Shown one piece after another: positions 63,917 to 64,000 of a DNA stretch of 64,000 bases. A program made the translations under genes and the position numbers. Below the pieces are notes generated by a model that saw only the letters and a list, made by a program, of their open reading frames with translations, did no database searches and was not told the DNA's origin. Origin of the DNA: RYN-230 sp963837335 (GTDB lineage Bacteria; Actinomycetota; Actinomycetes; Streptosporangiales; Streptosporangiaceae); NCBI GenBank assembly GCA_963837335.1, contig CAWINS010000019.1:1-64000 (forward strand), in the 5' to 3' direction. Numbering within the stretch: position 1 is the first letter of the stretch; every line of letters begins with the position of its first letter.

Positions 63917-64000
63917 ATGGTAATGCGCAGGTCGATAGCGGTGGCGGTCTCCGTGGCGTGGGGCGTGACGCTCGGGGTAACCTTCGGCGGCCTGCTTCCG
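63917..64000 (+). CDS. 5' end of a membrane or secreted protein, cut off by window edge
   Basis: ATG 63917 follows GAGAGG at a suitable distance (ATG 63923 is an alternative). The 28 codons visible encode Arg-Arg followed by a hydrophobic helix (SIAVAVSVAWGVTLGVTFGG), so an exported or membrane protein is expected, probably a target of the divergent TetR regulator. Nothing more can be said. Confidence 0.55.
   Translation, partial: MVMRRSIAVAVSVAWGVTLGVTFGGLLP

Overview
This window is high-G+C (visibly around 70%) DNA from an actinobacterium. Clues are GTG/TTG starts with GGAGG-type ribosome sites, two S-adenosyl methyltransferases of the actinobacterial DDNF/YDYWLGG type, an XRE/NB-ARC/TPR regulator, a SnoaL-tailed ECF sigma factor, a DUF1707 protein and many secreted proteins. 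A soil or polysaccharide-degrading member of the Streptosporangiales or a related order fits, but the taxonomy is inferred from gene style only.

Region 1 (1-14.1 kb) is a catabolic gene group. It encodes a flavin-linked oxidase, SRPBCC, fumarylacetoacetase-fold, hydroxyisobutyrate-dehydrogenase-like and YciI proteins, an epoxide-hydrolase-like alpha/beta hydrolase, two SnoaL-like proteins, a C-C hydrolase and two extradiol-dioxygenase-like VOC proteins. It also holds a class II aldolase relative that has lost its metal ligands, and one FadR-type (FCD) GntR regulator. A 16-bp dyad, AAACTGTATGCAGTTT or a close variant, lies in front of every transcription unit of the group and beside the regulator gene, often in pairs. 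This looks like a local regulon for ring-cleavage catabolism. A low-G+C DUF3800 gene and a secreted protease/serpin pair sit inside the group without the motif.

Region 2 (14.2-34.9 kb) is mixed: DUF429, an L,D-transpeptidase, a TPR protein, a PIG-L deacetylase with a beta-helix protein and an MFS exporter, a methyltransferase, DUF1810, a membrane-anchored sulfite-oxidase-family molybdoenzyme followed by a fasciclin lipoprotein, an SDR divergent from an ECF sigma factor, a sedolisin protease, a DHA2 exporter, a spermidine-synthase-like protein, and a FAH protein with an epimerase.

Region 3 (35-46.6 kb) holds a sacsin/HSP90-type ATPase, a GH18 enzyme and a 959-residue CBM32/beta-helix protein separated by a perfect 39-bp palindrome, a secreted M1 peptidase, and small stress or ligand-binding proteins.

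Region 4 (46.7-64 kb) holds a lone AAA ATPase, a VapBC-type toxin-antitoxin pair, a wrecked three-domain PabB-PabC-PabA locus fused at its 5' end to a DUF4405 fragment, an EamA transporter, a bacterial NLR-like STAND regulator, a peroxiredoxin, a MarR-SDR operon, an unusual P450, a universal stress protein, a glycosyltransferase-39 remnant, a methyltransferase and a TetR gene divergent from a cut-off membrane or secreted gene.

Two features run through the whole window. First, about a dozen genes are broken by apparent one- or two-base indels whose two halves still read as good protein. That may reflect assembly error or real decay and limits every functional call on them. Second, short 15-20 bp GC-rich tandem repeats recur in the gaps between genes.
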